Shown here: piece after piece, positions 32,837 through 41,884 of the stretch
Layout: each line of letters begins with the position of its first letter
How positions within the stretch are numbered: the stretch's first letter is position 1
Source of the DNA: Desemzia sp045528445
Lineage (GTDB): Bacteria > Bacillota > Bacilli > Lactobacillales > Carnobacteriaceae
Direction: 5' to 3'
Assembly: GCF_045528445.1 (NCBI RefSeq)
Contig: NZ_JBGQQU010000019.1
Span: 1 to 61,556 of the forward strand
DNA: 61,556 nucleotides
The notes under the pieces: model-generated
The model's input: the letters and a program-made list of their open reading frames with translations, nothing else
Database searches by the model: none
What the model was told of the DNA's origin: nothing
Made by a program: the position numbers and the translations under genes

Positions 32837-34079
32837 ATTTTGGGTTATAGTCGGTGAAGTTTATCGAAAAAATGTCAAGTCGTTAGGTTTTATATCAATG
32901 GTTTTTGCACCTATTATTATTTTGTTAGTCATTGCAGCTATCATTTATTTTGTTTCTGAGTCAGAAAATGGCGGAATACCTGAGATTGCTGTACTATCAG
33001 ATGACCAACAAGTACAAGCTATTTTTCAAGCTGAGGAAGAACAATTTGAGGTCAACACTGCTATTGCCACGGTTGAAGATGCGGAAACCGCTATGGAAGC
33101 TGAAGAACTAGACGGTTATCTAATCGTAGAAGAAGAAAATGGATTGTATCAAGGAAATTATGTCTACTCACCAAACAGCCAAGATGTGGATACTTACTAT
33201 CTAACTGGGGTTTTGTCTTCGATTCAACAGATTCAGCAAGCCGAAAATCTAGGGTTGACGCAAGAAGATATTGCCAGTATTTTAACACCGGCAACACTTG
33301 AACAAACGCGGATTGAATTTGAAGGTGGAGGAATCACCACAACAGAGAGTGCTGAAGACGCTTTACGTATGGGGAGCGCTTATGCTGTGGGGATTGCAGT
33401 ATTCATGTTTATCATGACCTATTCCAGCATTATTGGAGAAGAAATTGCTTCTGAAAAAGGAACGCGAATCATGGAAGTTATTCTGTCCAGTGTTTCTTCA
33501 ACCGTTCATTTCTTTGGGAAATTAGTGGCGATTGTACTCATTTGTTTTACACAAATCGCGATATACGTTGTACTGGGATTGATCGCTTTACAACTGAATT
33601 TTGTCCAAGATTTGCTTCAAGGAATCGATATCTCTGCTATTTTCCAAGGATTAGTGGGAACGTCGTTAGCTTATTTTATCCTAGGAATCGTTCTCTACGC
33701 TATTCTCGCAGCTTTCCTAGGCTCTCTTGTGTCAAAAGTAGAAGATGTTTCAAAAGCTGTTACTCCAATCGTCTTCTTATCACTTGCAGGGTTTTACGCA
33801 GGAATGTTTGCCTTTTATAATCCTACCCATATAATTGTAAAAATAGGTTCGTATATTCCTTTGTTTACATCATTTATTATGCCATTTAGAGTTGCGAGTG
33901 ATACGGTCACAAGTACAGGGGTTATCATATCCATTGTAGTGTTGATAGTATTTGTACTGTTGACTACTTGGTTGTCACTGCTGCTTTACCGCTCAAGTGT
34001 CTTGATTTATTCTGATGCAGGTATGTTTAAAACGATGAAAACATCTATTAAATCTATGAGAGCTCAACAAAAAGTATAG
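32829..34079 (+). CDS. ABC transporter permease (NatB/YhaP-like)
   Basis: A 416-residue permease of the ABC-2 family: an N-terminal membrane helix (residues 17-40), a large extracytoplasmic domain (about 41-180) and five to six C-terminal helices (about 190-395). The segment IGEEIASEKGTRIMEVILSSVSS is typical of NatB/YhaP. GTG 32829 is preferred (GGTGA upstream); GTG 32820 is also possible. It overlaps the ATPase gene, implying coupled translation, and ends before a strong terminator. Confidence 0.88.
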   Translation: MNKFWVIVGEVYRKNVKSLGFISMVFAPIIILLVIAAIIYFVSESENGGIPEIAVLSDDQQVQAIFQAEEEQFEVNTAIATVEDAETAMEAEELDGYLIVEEENGLYQGNYVYSPNSQDVDTYYLTGVLSSIQQIQQAENLGLTQEDIASILTPATLEQTRIEFEGGGITTTESAEDALRMGSAYAVGIAVFMFIMTYSSIIGEEIASEKGTRIMEVILSSVSSTVHFFGKLVAIVLICFTQIAIYVVLGLIALQLNFVQDLLQGIDISAIFQGLVGTSLAYFILGIVLYAILAAFLGSLVSKVEDVSKAVTPIVFLSLAGFYAGMFAFYNPTHIIVKIGSYIPLFTSFIMPFRVASDTVTSTGVIISIVVLIVFVLLTTWLSLLLYRSSVLIYSDAGMFKTMKTSIKSMRAQQKV

Positions 34080-34094
34080 TATACGGAAGAGATG

Positions 34095-34139
34095 AAAAAA
34101 TACCAGCAGAAGGTTAAGCCTTTTGCTGGTATTTTTTGG
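34095..34139. terminator. Terminator between the ABC permease and yslB genes
   Basis: AAAAAATACCAGCA-GAAGG pairs with CCTT-TGCTGGTATTTTTT; usable from both sides by the convergent genes. Confidence 0.85.
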
Positions 34140-34598
34140 TTATTCGTTGCTGTCAACTGAATCTGATTTATCCCATTTTAGGGTGATGACAACTTCTTTA
34201 TTTTTGATGACTTCAGCAAAAGCTTCTGTATACATTTCAGTTATCTGCTGCATCTGTTCAGCTAAAAAGCCGGCTTCTAATGAGAAAACAGAGTCTTTGC
34301 TTGCTAAACGCAAATCAATGATTTCGCCTGATAATATATATGTATGAGAACTCCGTTTTTCTTTAGTGCAAGTAAGAGAACCAAAAGAAGCTTGTTCAAA
34401 AAAATGAACGATCTCTTCATAACTGGTTAAAGGGTGATTTCTAGCCAATTCTTTACCAGCCCAATATAAAATCGATTCTGCATCTTTGCCTAATAGATTG
34501 GTCAGTAATTCAGATCGAATTAATTCATGACCAAATAAATTAACGGGTACATTTGCTGAATCAAGATTAAGTTCTTCGCGATTTAATTTCTTTCCCAA
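34140..34598 (-). CDS. YslB-like DUF2507 protein
   Basis: About 152 residues. The segment VNLFGHELIRSELLTNLLGKDAESILYWAGKELAR is typical of the DUF2507/YslB family, small proteins of unknown function with a V4R-like heme/ligand-binding fold, conserved near racE/murI in Firmicutes. A TTG at 34598 has GAGGTG 6 bases upstream. The longer reading from ATG 34625 has no clear ribosome site, so the TTG start is preferred though unproven. It is divergent from murI. Confidence 0.82.
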   Translation of the reverse strand: MGKKLNREELNLDSANVPVNLFGHELIRSELLTNLLGKDAESILYWAGKELARNHPLTSYEEIVHFFEQASFGSLTCTKEKRSSHTYILSGEIIDLRLASKDSVFSLEAGFLAEQMQQITEMYTEAFAEVIKNKEVVITLKWDKSDSVDSNE

Positions 34599-34833
34599 TG
34601 TCTTCACCTCAATAGTTTCATTCATTATTATACATGGATTGATATAAGAAGCCTACTTTTTTTTATACAGGTGAAAGGAAAAAAGAAGAGATTGACAAAA
34701 GTAATTCAACAATTGAAAAGAGCTAAAAAATAAAAATAACTGCCTAAAGAAATCGATATAGACTTGAATTTTTATGTTAAAAAAGGGACAATAAACACTA
34801 GAGCAGTATAATTTATATAAAGGTTGTTAAAAT

Positions 34834-35649
34834 ATGACAAAACAAGCAATAGGTTTTATAGATTCAGGTGTGGGCGGTTTAACGGTTGTAAAAGAAGCTA
34901 TGCGTCAATTGCCGAATGAATCTATTTATTACGTTGGAGATACAGCTCGCTGTCCTTATGGTCCTAGGCCGCAAGAACAAATCCTACAGTTTACTTGGGA
35001 AATGACTCAGTTTTTGCTGAGCAAAGATATTAAGATGCTGGTAATAGCTTGCAACACAGCTACAGCGGTTGCATTAGAAGACATTAAAAAGAAACTGGCT
35101 ATTCCAGTAATCGGCGTGATTTTGCCAGGAAGTCGAGCTGCTATTAAAGCTACGGCAAATGACCGGGTAGGAATTATCGGTACAGAAGGAACTGTAAAAA
35201 GCAAAATGTACGAAAATTTGATCCGCTCTAAAGATAAAGAAGTCAATGTGACTAGTTTAGCTTGTCCAAAATTTGTGCCATTAGTAGAAAGTAATGAATT
35301 TAGAAGCGCGATTGCTAAAAAAGTAGTTGCTGAAACGCTGAAAACATTAAAAAATAAGCAATTAGATACCTTGATCTTAGGATGTACACATTATCCTTTA
35401 TTGCGTCCAATCATTCAAAATGTGATGGGAGAAAAAGTTACGCTGATTGATTCTGGTGCTGAGACGATCAGTGAAGTGAGTACGATATTAGATTACTTTA
35501 ATTTAGCAGAAGAAAGCAAAAAAAACAGCGTAAGTGAGCGTAAATTTTATACTACAGGATCCAAGCAGATGTTTCATGACATCGCTTCTCAGTGGCTGGG
35601 AGCAGTCCACTTAGAAGTCGAAAAAATCCGATTAGGTACAGCGGACTAA
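34834..35649 (+). CDS. murI: Glutamate racemase
   Basis: A 271-residue cofactor-independent racemase producing D-glutamate for peptidoglycan. The two catalytic cysteines are in VIACNTATA and LGCTHYPLL; FIDSGVGGLTVVKEA and YVGDTARCPYG are further family signatures. TATAAT at 34807-34812 is a likely -10; the ribosome site AAAGG is weak. It begins the murI / rph-rdgB / phosphoesterase cluster also seen in Bacillus (racE-rph-ysnA-ysnB). Confidence 0.96.
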   Translation: MTKQAIGFIDSGVGGLTVVKEAMRQLPNESIYYVGDTARCPYGPRPQEQILQFTWEMTQFLLSKDIKMLVIACNTATAVALEDIKKKLAIPVIGVILPGSRAAIKATANDRVGIIGTEGTVKSKMYENLIRSKDKEVNVTSLACPKFVPLVESNEFRSAIAKKVVAETLKTLKNKQLDTLILGCTHYPLLRPIIQNVMGEKVTLIDSGAETISEVSTILDYFNLAEESKKNSVSERKFYTTGSKQMFHDIASQWLGAVHLEVEKIRLGTAD

Positions 35650-35689
35650 TAAAAAAATAGCATTTGAAGGTTAATAAAGGGGTCTGTTT

Positions 35690-37063
35690 ATGCGTAAAGA
35701 TGGAAGAAAACTACATGATATGAGAGAAGTCATTATTGAACCCAACTATTTGATCCATCCAGAAGGATCTGTATTGATTTCAGTTGGAAAAACAAAAGTT
35801 ATCTGTACTGCAACAGTAGAAAATAAGGTTCCTCGCTTTGTACGAGGTCAGCATAGTGGATGGGTCCATGCAGAATATAGTATGCTTCCCAGAGCTACGC
35901 AAGAAAGAAAACAACGAGATGCCGCAAGAGGTAAAATAAATGGGAGAACGATGGAAATCCAACGATTGATAGCCCGTTCTTTACGCTCAGTGGTAGACTT
36001 AGAAAAATTAGGAGAACGCTCGATCGTGGTCGATTGCGATGTGATTCAAGCAGACGGCGGAACGAGAACAGCTAGTATCACAGGTGGTTTTGTGGCTTTG
36101 AATTTAGCCATCCAACAATTGTTGGATCAAGGAGTACTAAAAGAAAATCCAATTACAGAGAATATTGCAGCCATAAGTGTTGGTATGCTGACAAATGATC
36201 AAATAGTGTTAGACGTAGACTATCTTGAAGATAGTGCTGCTGCGGTAGATATGAATTTTGTGATGACCTCAAGTGGTAAATTCTCTGAAATTCAAGGTAC
36301 CGGAGAAAAAACAGCTTTTTCTCAAGATGAGATGTTTGAAATGATGGAATTAGGAAAAAAAGGGATTAAAGAATTGATCAAGCTGCAAAACAAAGCGATC
36401 AGAGAGGGCAAACGAATGAATCATAAATTGACAGACTATCCGTTAACTACAGCAAGTAAAGAAATCCTTATTGCTACTAGAAATAAAGGCAAAGCTTCTG
36501 AATTTGAGAGTCTGTTTGCTGCAAAAGGTTTTACGATTAAAACATTGTTGGATTATCCAGAAATTCCAGATGTGGAAGAAACAGGAGTTACATTTGCTGA
36601 GAACGCGTTGTTAAAAGCTGAAACGATTGCTGAAAAATTCAATATAATGGTACTGGCAGATGATTCTGGATTGAAAGTAGATTTTCTTAATGGCAATCCG
36701 GGTGTTTATTCTGCACGATTTGCTGGAGAAATGAAGAGTGATGCTGCAAACAATGCTAAGTTGCTGCATGAATTGACTCATATACCGCCAGCAGAACGAA
36801 CGGCTCAATTTCATTGTACACTTGCATTAGCAGCTCCAGGAAAAGAAAGCTTAGTGGTCGAGGGGGAAGTAGAAGGACAAATACTGTCTATTCCTAGAGG
36901 TGATAATGGATTTGGCTACGATTCGTTATTTTATGTAGCCGATAAGGATAAAACAATGGCAGAAATGACAGAAGATGAGAAAAATGCGATCAGTCATCGT
37001 GCGAAAGCTTTACAAGAATTGGAAAAAGTATGGGATGAGTGGGTTTCGAATATCGACAGATGA
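35690..37063 (+). CDS. rph: Fusion of RNase PH and dITP/XTP pyrophosphatase (RdgB)
   Basis: A 457-residue bifunctional protein. Residues 1-245 are RNase PH (MRKDGRKLHDMREV; DAARGKINGRTMEIQRLIARSLRS; DCDVIQADGGTRTASITG), a phosphorolytic 3'-5' exonuclease for tRNA ends. Residues about 262-450 are RdgB/HAM1 (ILIATRNKGKASEFESLF; FAENALLKAE; LADDSGLKVDFLNGNPGVYSARF; HRAKALQEL), which hydrolyses dITP and XTP. In Bacillus these are separate adjacent genes (rph, ysnA); the fused form is known from several Lactobacillales. The reading frame through the linker (about 245-260) is open, so this is a true fusion. Confidence 0.93.
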   Translation: MRKDGRKLHDMREVIIEPNYLIHPEGSVLISVGKTKVICTATVENKVPRFVRGQHSGWVHAEYSMLPRATQERKQRDAARGKINGRTMEIQRLIARSLRSVVDLEKLGERSIVVDCDVIQADGGTRTASITGGFVALNLAIQQLLDQGVLKENPITENIAAISVGMLTNDQIVLDVDYLEDSAAAVDMNFVMTSSGKFSEIQGTGEKTAFSQDEMFEMMELGKKGIKELIKLQNKAIREGKRMNHKLTDYPLTTASKEILIATRNKGKASEFESLFAAKGFTIKTLLDYPEIPDVEETGVTFAENALLKAETIAEKFNIMVLADDSGLKVDFLNGNPGVYSARFAGEMKSDAANNAKLLHELTHIPPAERTAQFHCTLALAAPGKESLVVEGEVEGQILSIPRGDNGFGYDSLFYVADKDKTMAEMTEDEKNAISHRAKALQELEKVWDEWVSNIDR

Positions 37064-37076
37064 GGAGAATCAGGTA

Positions 37077-37592
37077 ATGAAAATACTCGTTGTTAGTGAT
37101 AGCCATGGAGATAGAGATGTGCTGGTAGAATTAAAAGAATTGTATCAGGATAAAATGGATCGGATGTTTCATTGTGGAGATTCTGAGTTAGAAGCAACAG
37201 ATGAAATTTGGGACTCTTTTGTAACGGTGAAAGGAAATATGGATTTTGATACGGAATTAAAATTGGAGCAAGTGATAGATGTTGAGAATGAACGTTTTTT
37301 TATGGCTCACGGACATTTTCTTGATGTAAAATCTACCATGAACCCTCTTTTAAAGGCTGCCAAAGAAGTCCATGCGAATTTTGCTTTTTTTGGACACTCT
37401 CATGAACTAGGAGTCGAAAAAAGAGGAAATATCATCTTGTTGAATCCAGGAAGTATTTTACAACCAAGGGGGAGATACAATATTAAGACTTATGCGATAA
37501 TGGATATAGCAGAAAAAGAGGTAACTGTTACTTACTACGATCGTGAACATAAGCTACTGGATGATTTAGTGGTGCATTTTACGCGAAGCTGA
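37077..37592 (+). CDS. YsnB/YfcE-type metallophosphoesterase
   Basis: A 171-residue phosphoesterase. Metal ligands appear in SDSHGDRD, HCGDSE, GNMDFD, MAHGH and FGHSHE; NPGSILQPRG near the C terminus is typical of the YfcE/MJ0936 group. The physiological substrate is unknown. ATG 37077 with GAGGAGAATCAGGTA is chosen; the longer upstream frame overlaps rdgB coding sequence and lacks a site. It is 13 bases after rph-rdgB and probably in the same operon. Confidence 0.9.
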   Translation: MKILVVSDSHGDRDVLVELKELYQDKMDRMFHCGDSELEATDEIWDSFVTVKGNMDFDTELKLEQVIDVENERFFMAHGHFLDVKSTMNPLLKAAKEVHANFAFFGHSHELGVEKRGNIILLNPGSILQPRGRYNIKTYAIMDIAEKEVTVTYYDREHKLLDDLVVHFTRS

Positions 37593-37722
37593 AAATGGTC
37601 TTTAAATGTAAATACAACTAATTTTCTAAAATTTTCTAAAGTTAACTCGAAAAAATAGGATTTTGTGTCATTTTGTTATAAAATATGAAGGGCAGAATGT
37701 GCTTTATAGGAGGAAACAATCA

Positions 37723-38205
37723 ATGATTGGAAGTAAAATCCAAGCGATGTTTTTAGAAAATCAGGACCATTTCTTAGTCCCCGCTAGTGAAGTGGCTCAT
37801 GTACAAATGGAAAATAATCTAAGTCATGCTTTACTCGTGTTAACAAAAATCGGTTTTAATGTAATTGTAGTGTTAGATAAACAATCGCATGTGAGAGGAT
37901 TGATTTCAATCCCTCTTATTATGGAAGCTATCACTGGGGTTCGTCAAATGCACTACGATCAGCTGGATGTGCTGAAAGTAGGGGAAGTCATGAGAACGGA
38001 TTTCGCTCTTTTAGATGAGGATTATGAATTGGAAGATATGCTGCACTTGCTTGTAGATAATCCTTTTATTTGTATGGTAGACAATGAGAATAAGTTCTCA
38101 GGTATTATTACCAGAAGAGAAATATTGAAATCGGTGAATCATTTGATGCATGAATTCGAACACCATTATGATGTTCACGAAAAAGAAGAGACGATACTGA
38201 ACTAA
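37723..38205 (+). CDS. cbpB: CBS-domain c-di-AMP-binding protein
   Basis: A 160-residue protein made of two CBS domains. The segments VAHVQMENNLSHALLVLTKIGFNVIVVLD and FSGIITRREILKSVNHLM match CbpB of Listeria and DarB (YkuL) of Bacillus. Those proteins bind c-di-AMP and, when free, stimulate the (p)ppGpp synthetase Rel and pyruvate carboxylase. It is therefore likely a c-di-AMP sensor linking osmotic/potassium status to the stringent response. ATG 37723 has AGGAGGAAAC upstream. Next to dapL and mscS as in Bacillus ykuL...ykuR...ykuT. Confidence 0.87.
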   Translation: MIGSKIQAMFLENQDHFLVPASEVAHVQMENNLSHALLVLTKIGFNVIVVLDKQSHVRGLISIPLIMEAITGVRQMHYDQLDVLKVGEVMRTDFALLDEDYELEDMLHLLVDNPFICMVDNENKFSGIITRREILKSVNHLMHEFEHHYDVHEKEETILN

Positions 38206-38235
38206 TTCCTTAGATGTAACCAAACTTCGAAATAA

Positions 38236-38263
38236 CCGCCTCATTAGAGGCGGGCTTTTTTAA
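38236..38263 (+). terminator. Terminator after cbpB
   Basis: CCGCCTC-ATTA-GAGGCGG followed by CTTTTTT. Confidence 0.85.
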
Positions 38264-38335
38264 GTTTTGCCTGTCTATTTAAAAAGTAGGATCCTATCGT
38301 TTATATAAAAGATTTAACAAGGAGAATTGCCATTA

Positions 38336-39475
38336 ATGAATAACTTAGATCCATTTATTAAGATAAGAAGAGATTTGCACTTGATTCCTGAAATAGGACT
38401 GCAAGAGTACAAAACATATGAATATTTACTGAACGTTATCCACCAGCTGTCAAGTGAGCATTTAGAAATACAAACAGATGAAACAGCTATTTTGGTGCGT
38501 GTCAGAGGAACAGAAGGAAAAAGAACCATTGGCTGGAGAACGGATATCGATGGGCTGCCGGTGGTAGAACAAACAGATTTAGCTTTTGAATCAGCGCATG
38601 CAGGAAGAATGCACGCCTGTGGACATGACGTACATATGTCTATTGCGTTAGGGTTATTGTCTTATTTTAGTGATCACCCAACTAAAGATCATTTAGTGTT
38701 CTTCTTTCAGCCAGCAGAAGAAACAGTTAGCGGAGCCAAAATTTATTATGACAAAGGCTTTTTAAACGACTGGATGCCAGATGAATTTTATGCATTGCAT
38801 GTAGATCCTAATCAACCTGTAGGATCCATCTCTACTAAAGTGGGGACTCTTTTTGCTTCTACGTGTGATGTAAAAGTATCTTTTAAAGGTGTAGGAGGAC
38901 ATGCAGCGTATCCTCAAACAACAAACGATATGATCGTAGCCGCGAGTCAGTTTGTCAATCAAGTGCAAACAATCGTGAGTCGCAATGTCAATCCGATAGA
39001 AGGAGCAGTAGTGACATTAGGATCATTTCATGGCGGAACCGCCGGCAATGTGATAAGTGACCATGCCAACATTGAAGGAACGATCCGAGCTTTGACCAAA
39101 GATATGAGCTATATGGTTCAAAAAAGGTTCAGAGAAATTGCTAAAGGAATCGAAATGACTTATCAGTGTAAAGTAGATGTGGACTTAAATATGTATGGTT
39201 ACTTGCCGGTCATCAATTCCCCCAAAGAAACGGCTGAGTTTATTGAATTTATGGAAAACAAAGAAGGCGTTCATTTTCAAGAAGCAGAAACAGCCATGAC
39301 AGGAGAAGATTTCGGTTACTTATTAGACAAGGTTCCTGGAACGATGTTCTGGTTGGGGGTAGACACTCCTTTTGGATTGCATCACCCTCAAATGTCGCCT
39401 GACGAATCAGCTATTCCCTTTGCAATCCAAACGGTTAGCGACTTTTTAGAGCAAAAAGGAAATCATGTATTGTAA
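38336..39475 (+). CDS. dapL: N-acetyldiaminopimelate deacetylase (M20 family)
   Basis: A 379-residue M20 amidohydrolase. Metal and catalytic motifs are WRTDIDGLPVVEQTD, HACGHDVHMSIALG, FFQPAEETVSGAK, DPNQPVGSIS and TGEDFGYLL. Length, the DWMPDEFYALHVDP segment and the neighbourhood match YkuR of Bacillus, which deacetylates N-acetyl-diaminopimelate for lysine and wall synthesis. The partner dapH (ykuQ), usually directly upstream, is not in this window. Start ATG 38336 has AAGGAG 11 bases upstream; TTG 38327 is too close to the site. Confidence 0.82.
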   Translation: MNNLDPFIKIRRDLHLIPEIGLQEYKTYEYLLNVIHQLSSEHLEIQTDETAILVRVRGTEGKRTIGWRTDIDGLPVVEQTDLAFESAHAGRMHACGHDVHMSIALGLLSYFSDHPTKDHLVFFFQPAEETVSGAKIYYDKGFLNDWMPDEFYALHVDPNQPVGSISTKVGTLFASTCDVKVSFKGVGGHAAYPQTTNDMIVAASQFVNQVQTIVSRNVNPIEGAVVTLGSFHGGTAGNVISDHANIEGTIRALTKDMSYMVQKRFREIAKGIEMTYQCKVDVDLNMYGYLPVINSPKETAEFIEFMENKEGVHFQEAETAMTGEDFGYLLDKVPGTMFWLGVDTPFGLHHPQMSPDESAIPFAIQTVSDFLEQKGNHVL

Positions 39476-39485
39476 AAGAGATCAA

Positions 39486-39533
39486 AAAAATACCCAAACT
39501 GTCTATTGCTGACGGTTTGAGTATTTTTTTTAA
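39486..39533. terminator. Terminator between dapL and mscS
   Basis: AAAAAATAC-CC-AAAC-T-GTC pairs with GAC-G-GTTT-GA-GTATTTTTTT; convergent genes share it. Confidence 0.75.
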
Positions 39534-40417
39534 GCTTTCATATTAAAAGTCGTTATAGGTATTTCTATACCGGCTTCCGATAAGCTGGTAACATACTCTT
39601 GGAAAAAGCTATGTTGAACACTATATTGCTGACCATTCAAGGTATACATGGTAATTCGAATCCCTGTTTGTCCATCTCCGATATCAATGAGACCTGTGTA
39701 AGATGGTTCTTCAGTAATTTCAGGGTATTGAGGTACTAAACGTTCATTAACCTCTTGAATGACACTAGAAACTCTTTGGACATCTGCATCAGGGTATAAA
39801 CGGATATTGATCATTACTTGCATGTCCTCGCGTGATTTATTGCTGACAATAGTAATGTAACGGTTGGGTACGTAATTCAGCGTTCCATCGAAACTTTTGA
39901 CTTGAGTAGTTTTTAAATTTACGTCGACAACGGTACCTGAAACGGTATCCAATTCGACCACATCTCCGACATCCAATTGTTTTTCAAGCAACAAGAAAAA
40001 TCCGTTTACGATATCACTAACAAAACCTTGAGCACCTAAAGATAAGGCTAACCCGATCACTCCAGCTCCAGCCAATAAGGATCCGACAGGTACACCTAAG
40101 ACAGTTAAAACAGAATAAGCTACTAGAAATCCTAGTAATGCATGAAAAAGATTTTTTGATAGACTATTTAATGTATTCAGTCGATTGATAGTAATGCTCT
40201 CTTTTTTCCTATATCTAGTGAAAGCTTGGCTGATTAAAAAATCTCCAATTCTTTTCACAATGTAAAATAATATTAGGAAAAAAATAATTTGAATTGCAGT
40301 AGTCAAAACATTACTGATTACTTCATTCCAATCAATGGAATTCCAATATTGATTAAAGAGACTTGTTTTTTCTACTACCTCATTTACTACATTATCTGTA
40401 ACGTTACTTTCATCCAA
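39530..40417 (-). CDS. Small-conductance mechanosensitive channel (MscS/YkuT-like)
   Basis: A 295-residue membrane protein. Helices lie at about 35-60, 90-112 and 115-145; the pore helix GVPVGSLLAGAGVIGLALSLGAQGFVSDIVNGFFLLLE and the beta domain GDVVELDTVSGTVVDVNLKTTQVKSFDGTLNYVPN are classic MscS. It opens on membrane tension to release solutes during osmotic downshock, and the cytosolic part continues to the C terminus. TTG 40417 has GAGGTG 7-8 bases upstream. Being next to the c-di-AMP sensor cbpB fits a shared osmotic theme. Confidence 0.92.
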   Translation of the reverse strand: MDESNVTDNVVNEVVEKTSLFNQYWNSIDWNEVISNVLTTAIQIIFFLILFYIVKRIGDFLISQAFTRYRKKESITINRLNTLNSLSKNLFHALLGFLVAYSVLTVLGVPVGSLLAGAGVIGLALSLGAQGFVSDIVNGFFLLLEKQLDVGDVVELDTVSGTVVDVNLKTTQVKSFDGTLNYVPNRYITIVSNKSREDMQVMINIRLYPDADVQRVSSVIQEVNERLVPQYPEITEEPSYTGLIDIGDGQTGIRITMYTLNGQQYSVQHSFFQEYVTSLSEAGIEIPITTFNMKA

Positions 40418-40732
40418 TTTTCTTCACCTCGTTAAAAATTAACTCACATTGATTTATATCTTAACAAAAAAAGGCGATAAATAAAACCAACCGAGTTTTA
40501 ACTTCTAAAAACCGCATTTTATAAAGGGGAAAAATGAGTATCTGATTAAGTAAGAAAAAAATAATAAATTTTTTTGTGTATTCCATTTCGTATTGTTTGA
40601 AGTCCTTTTTTTTAAATGGTATTCTATATTCGAATAGGAAAACGTTTTTTAATAGCTGGCTCAATTGTATAAGTCACACAAGCTTCTATTAAAAAATAAC
40701 ACGATAAAATTTATAGGAAGTGAGGGATTCAT

Positions 40733-41167
40733 ATGACAGGTGGAGAAATTGCTGCATTAATTGCTGCAGTTGCATTTGCAGTATTAGTGGTCTTTTTAGT
40801 GATTGTCTTGCTTAAAGTATCAAAAATTATGGGAGAAGTTTCCAGCACAGTTAAGGAAGCGAATTCCAGTCTTCGTGTCATTACTAAAGATGCGGATAAT
40901 TTATTAATCGAAGTAGAGGGGTTATTGAATAAATCCAACACTACATTAGATGACGTAAATGGCAAGCTGGGCAAAACAGATCCTTTATTCCAAGCTATTG
41001 GAGATTTGGGGGTTTCTGTTTCAAGTTTAAACTCTTCAACACGTAACTTAACGGATCGTGTTACAGGAGTGACGAAACGTACTGCACAAACAGGAGTGGC
41101 AACAAAAGTAGGTAAGACAGCGATGAACATGAATCGCAAAAGAAAAAATAAAAAAGAATCAAACTAA
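40733..41167 (+). CDS. YtxG-like DUF948 protein
   Basis: A 144-residue protein with one N-terminal membrane helix (residues 5-27) and a long amphipathic region (VSSTVKEANSSLRVITKDADNLL...). The C terminus is basic (MNRKRKNKKESN). This matches DUF948/YtxG general-stress proteins, which usually precede ytxH and lie near ccpA, as here. Function unknown. GTGAGGGATTC precedes the ATG. The 315-base gap upstream (40418-40732) is AT-rich with no gene. Confidence 0.85.
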   Translation: MTGGEIAALIAAVAFAVLVVFLVIVLLKVSKIMGEVSSTVKEANSSLRVITKDADNLLIEVEGLLNKSNTTLDDVNGKLGKTDPLFQAIGDLGVSVSSLNSSTRNLTDRVTGVTKRTAQTGVATKVGKTAMNMNRKRKNKKESN

Positions 41168-41205
41168 TCAATACTGAGATCAAAACTGGGAAGGATGGAT
41201 AATGT

Positions 41206-41805
41206 ATGAGTAAAAAAGGCGGATTTTTATTAGGAGCAATTTTAGGAGCAGCAGCTGCTGCAACGACTACACTGTTATTTGCACCTAAATCAGGGAAAGA
41301 ATTGAGATCAGATCTTTCTGACCAAGCTGATAAGGCTAAAGGAACAGCTAAAGAATATTCACAAATTGCAAAAGAAAAAGGAACTGAAATGAAAGATGTT
41401 GCAGTAAATGCAACAGATGACATTAAAATCAGTTTGAAAGATACAGCTAATAAAATGAAGAGTCAAATGTCTTCAAGTACACAAGAAGCGAAAGAAGATT
41501 TAAAAGATATCCAGTCTGAAGTGAAAGATGCTACGGATGAAATGAAAGAAAAAGGCTCAGAAGCAAAAGAAGACTTCCAAACAGAAAATGAAAAAGTCAT
41601 TTCTGACATGGAAAAAGCAAAAGAAATGCCTCAATTTACTTCTGATAATATGAAAAAAGAAGTCGAAAGAGCTACAATGGATTTCGATTATGATCAAGAA
41701 AAAGCAAAAGAAGACCCTGATTATCGTACAACCAACACTAGTACCGAACAGACAAAAGAAAATAGTGATGGGGAAAAAACTACTAATACAAATGTAGGGA
41801 TTTAA
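41206..41805 (+). CDS. YtxH-domain stress protein
   Basis: A 199-residue protein. The start KKGGFLLGAILGAAAAATTTLLFAPKSGKELRSDL is the YtxH signature: a glycine/alanine-rich membrane helix followed by PKSGKELR. The rest is a lysine- and glutamate-rich, low-complexity helix, longer than in typical YtxH (about 150). It is 38 bases after ytxG, likely co-transcribed. General stress role inferred from family. Confidence 0.85.
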   Translation: MSKKGGFLLGAILGAAAAATTTLLFAPKSGKELRSDLSDQADKAKGTAKEYSQIAKEKGTEMKDVAVNATDDIKISLKDTANKMKSQMSSSTQEAKEDLKDIQSEVKDATDEMKEKGSEAKEDFQTENEKVISDMEKAKEMPQFTSDNMKKEVERATMDFDYDQEKAKEDPDYRTTNTSTEQTKENSDGEKTTNTNVGI

Positions 41806-41820
41806 CGATTCATTTAGAAC

Positions 41821-41868
41821 ATCAAAAGAGAGAAGCGGGACTAAAAATCCGCTTCTCTTTTTTGATGT
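41821..41868. terminator. Terminator between ytxH and pepQ
   Basis: ATCAAAAGAGAGAAGCGG pairs with CCGCTTCTCTTTTTTGAT, giving a long stem with T6; convergent genes. Confidence 0.85.
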
Positions 41869-41884
41869 TCTTAAAGTCAGTATT

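Noticed and set aside
40418..40732. SigB promoter upstream of ytxG
   Set aside because: GTTTTA- and GGGGAA-like sequences exist but are about 28 bases apart, not 12-14.
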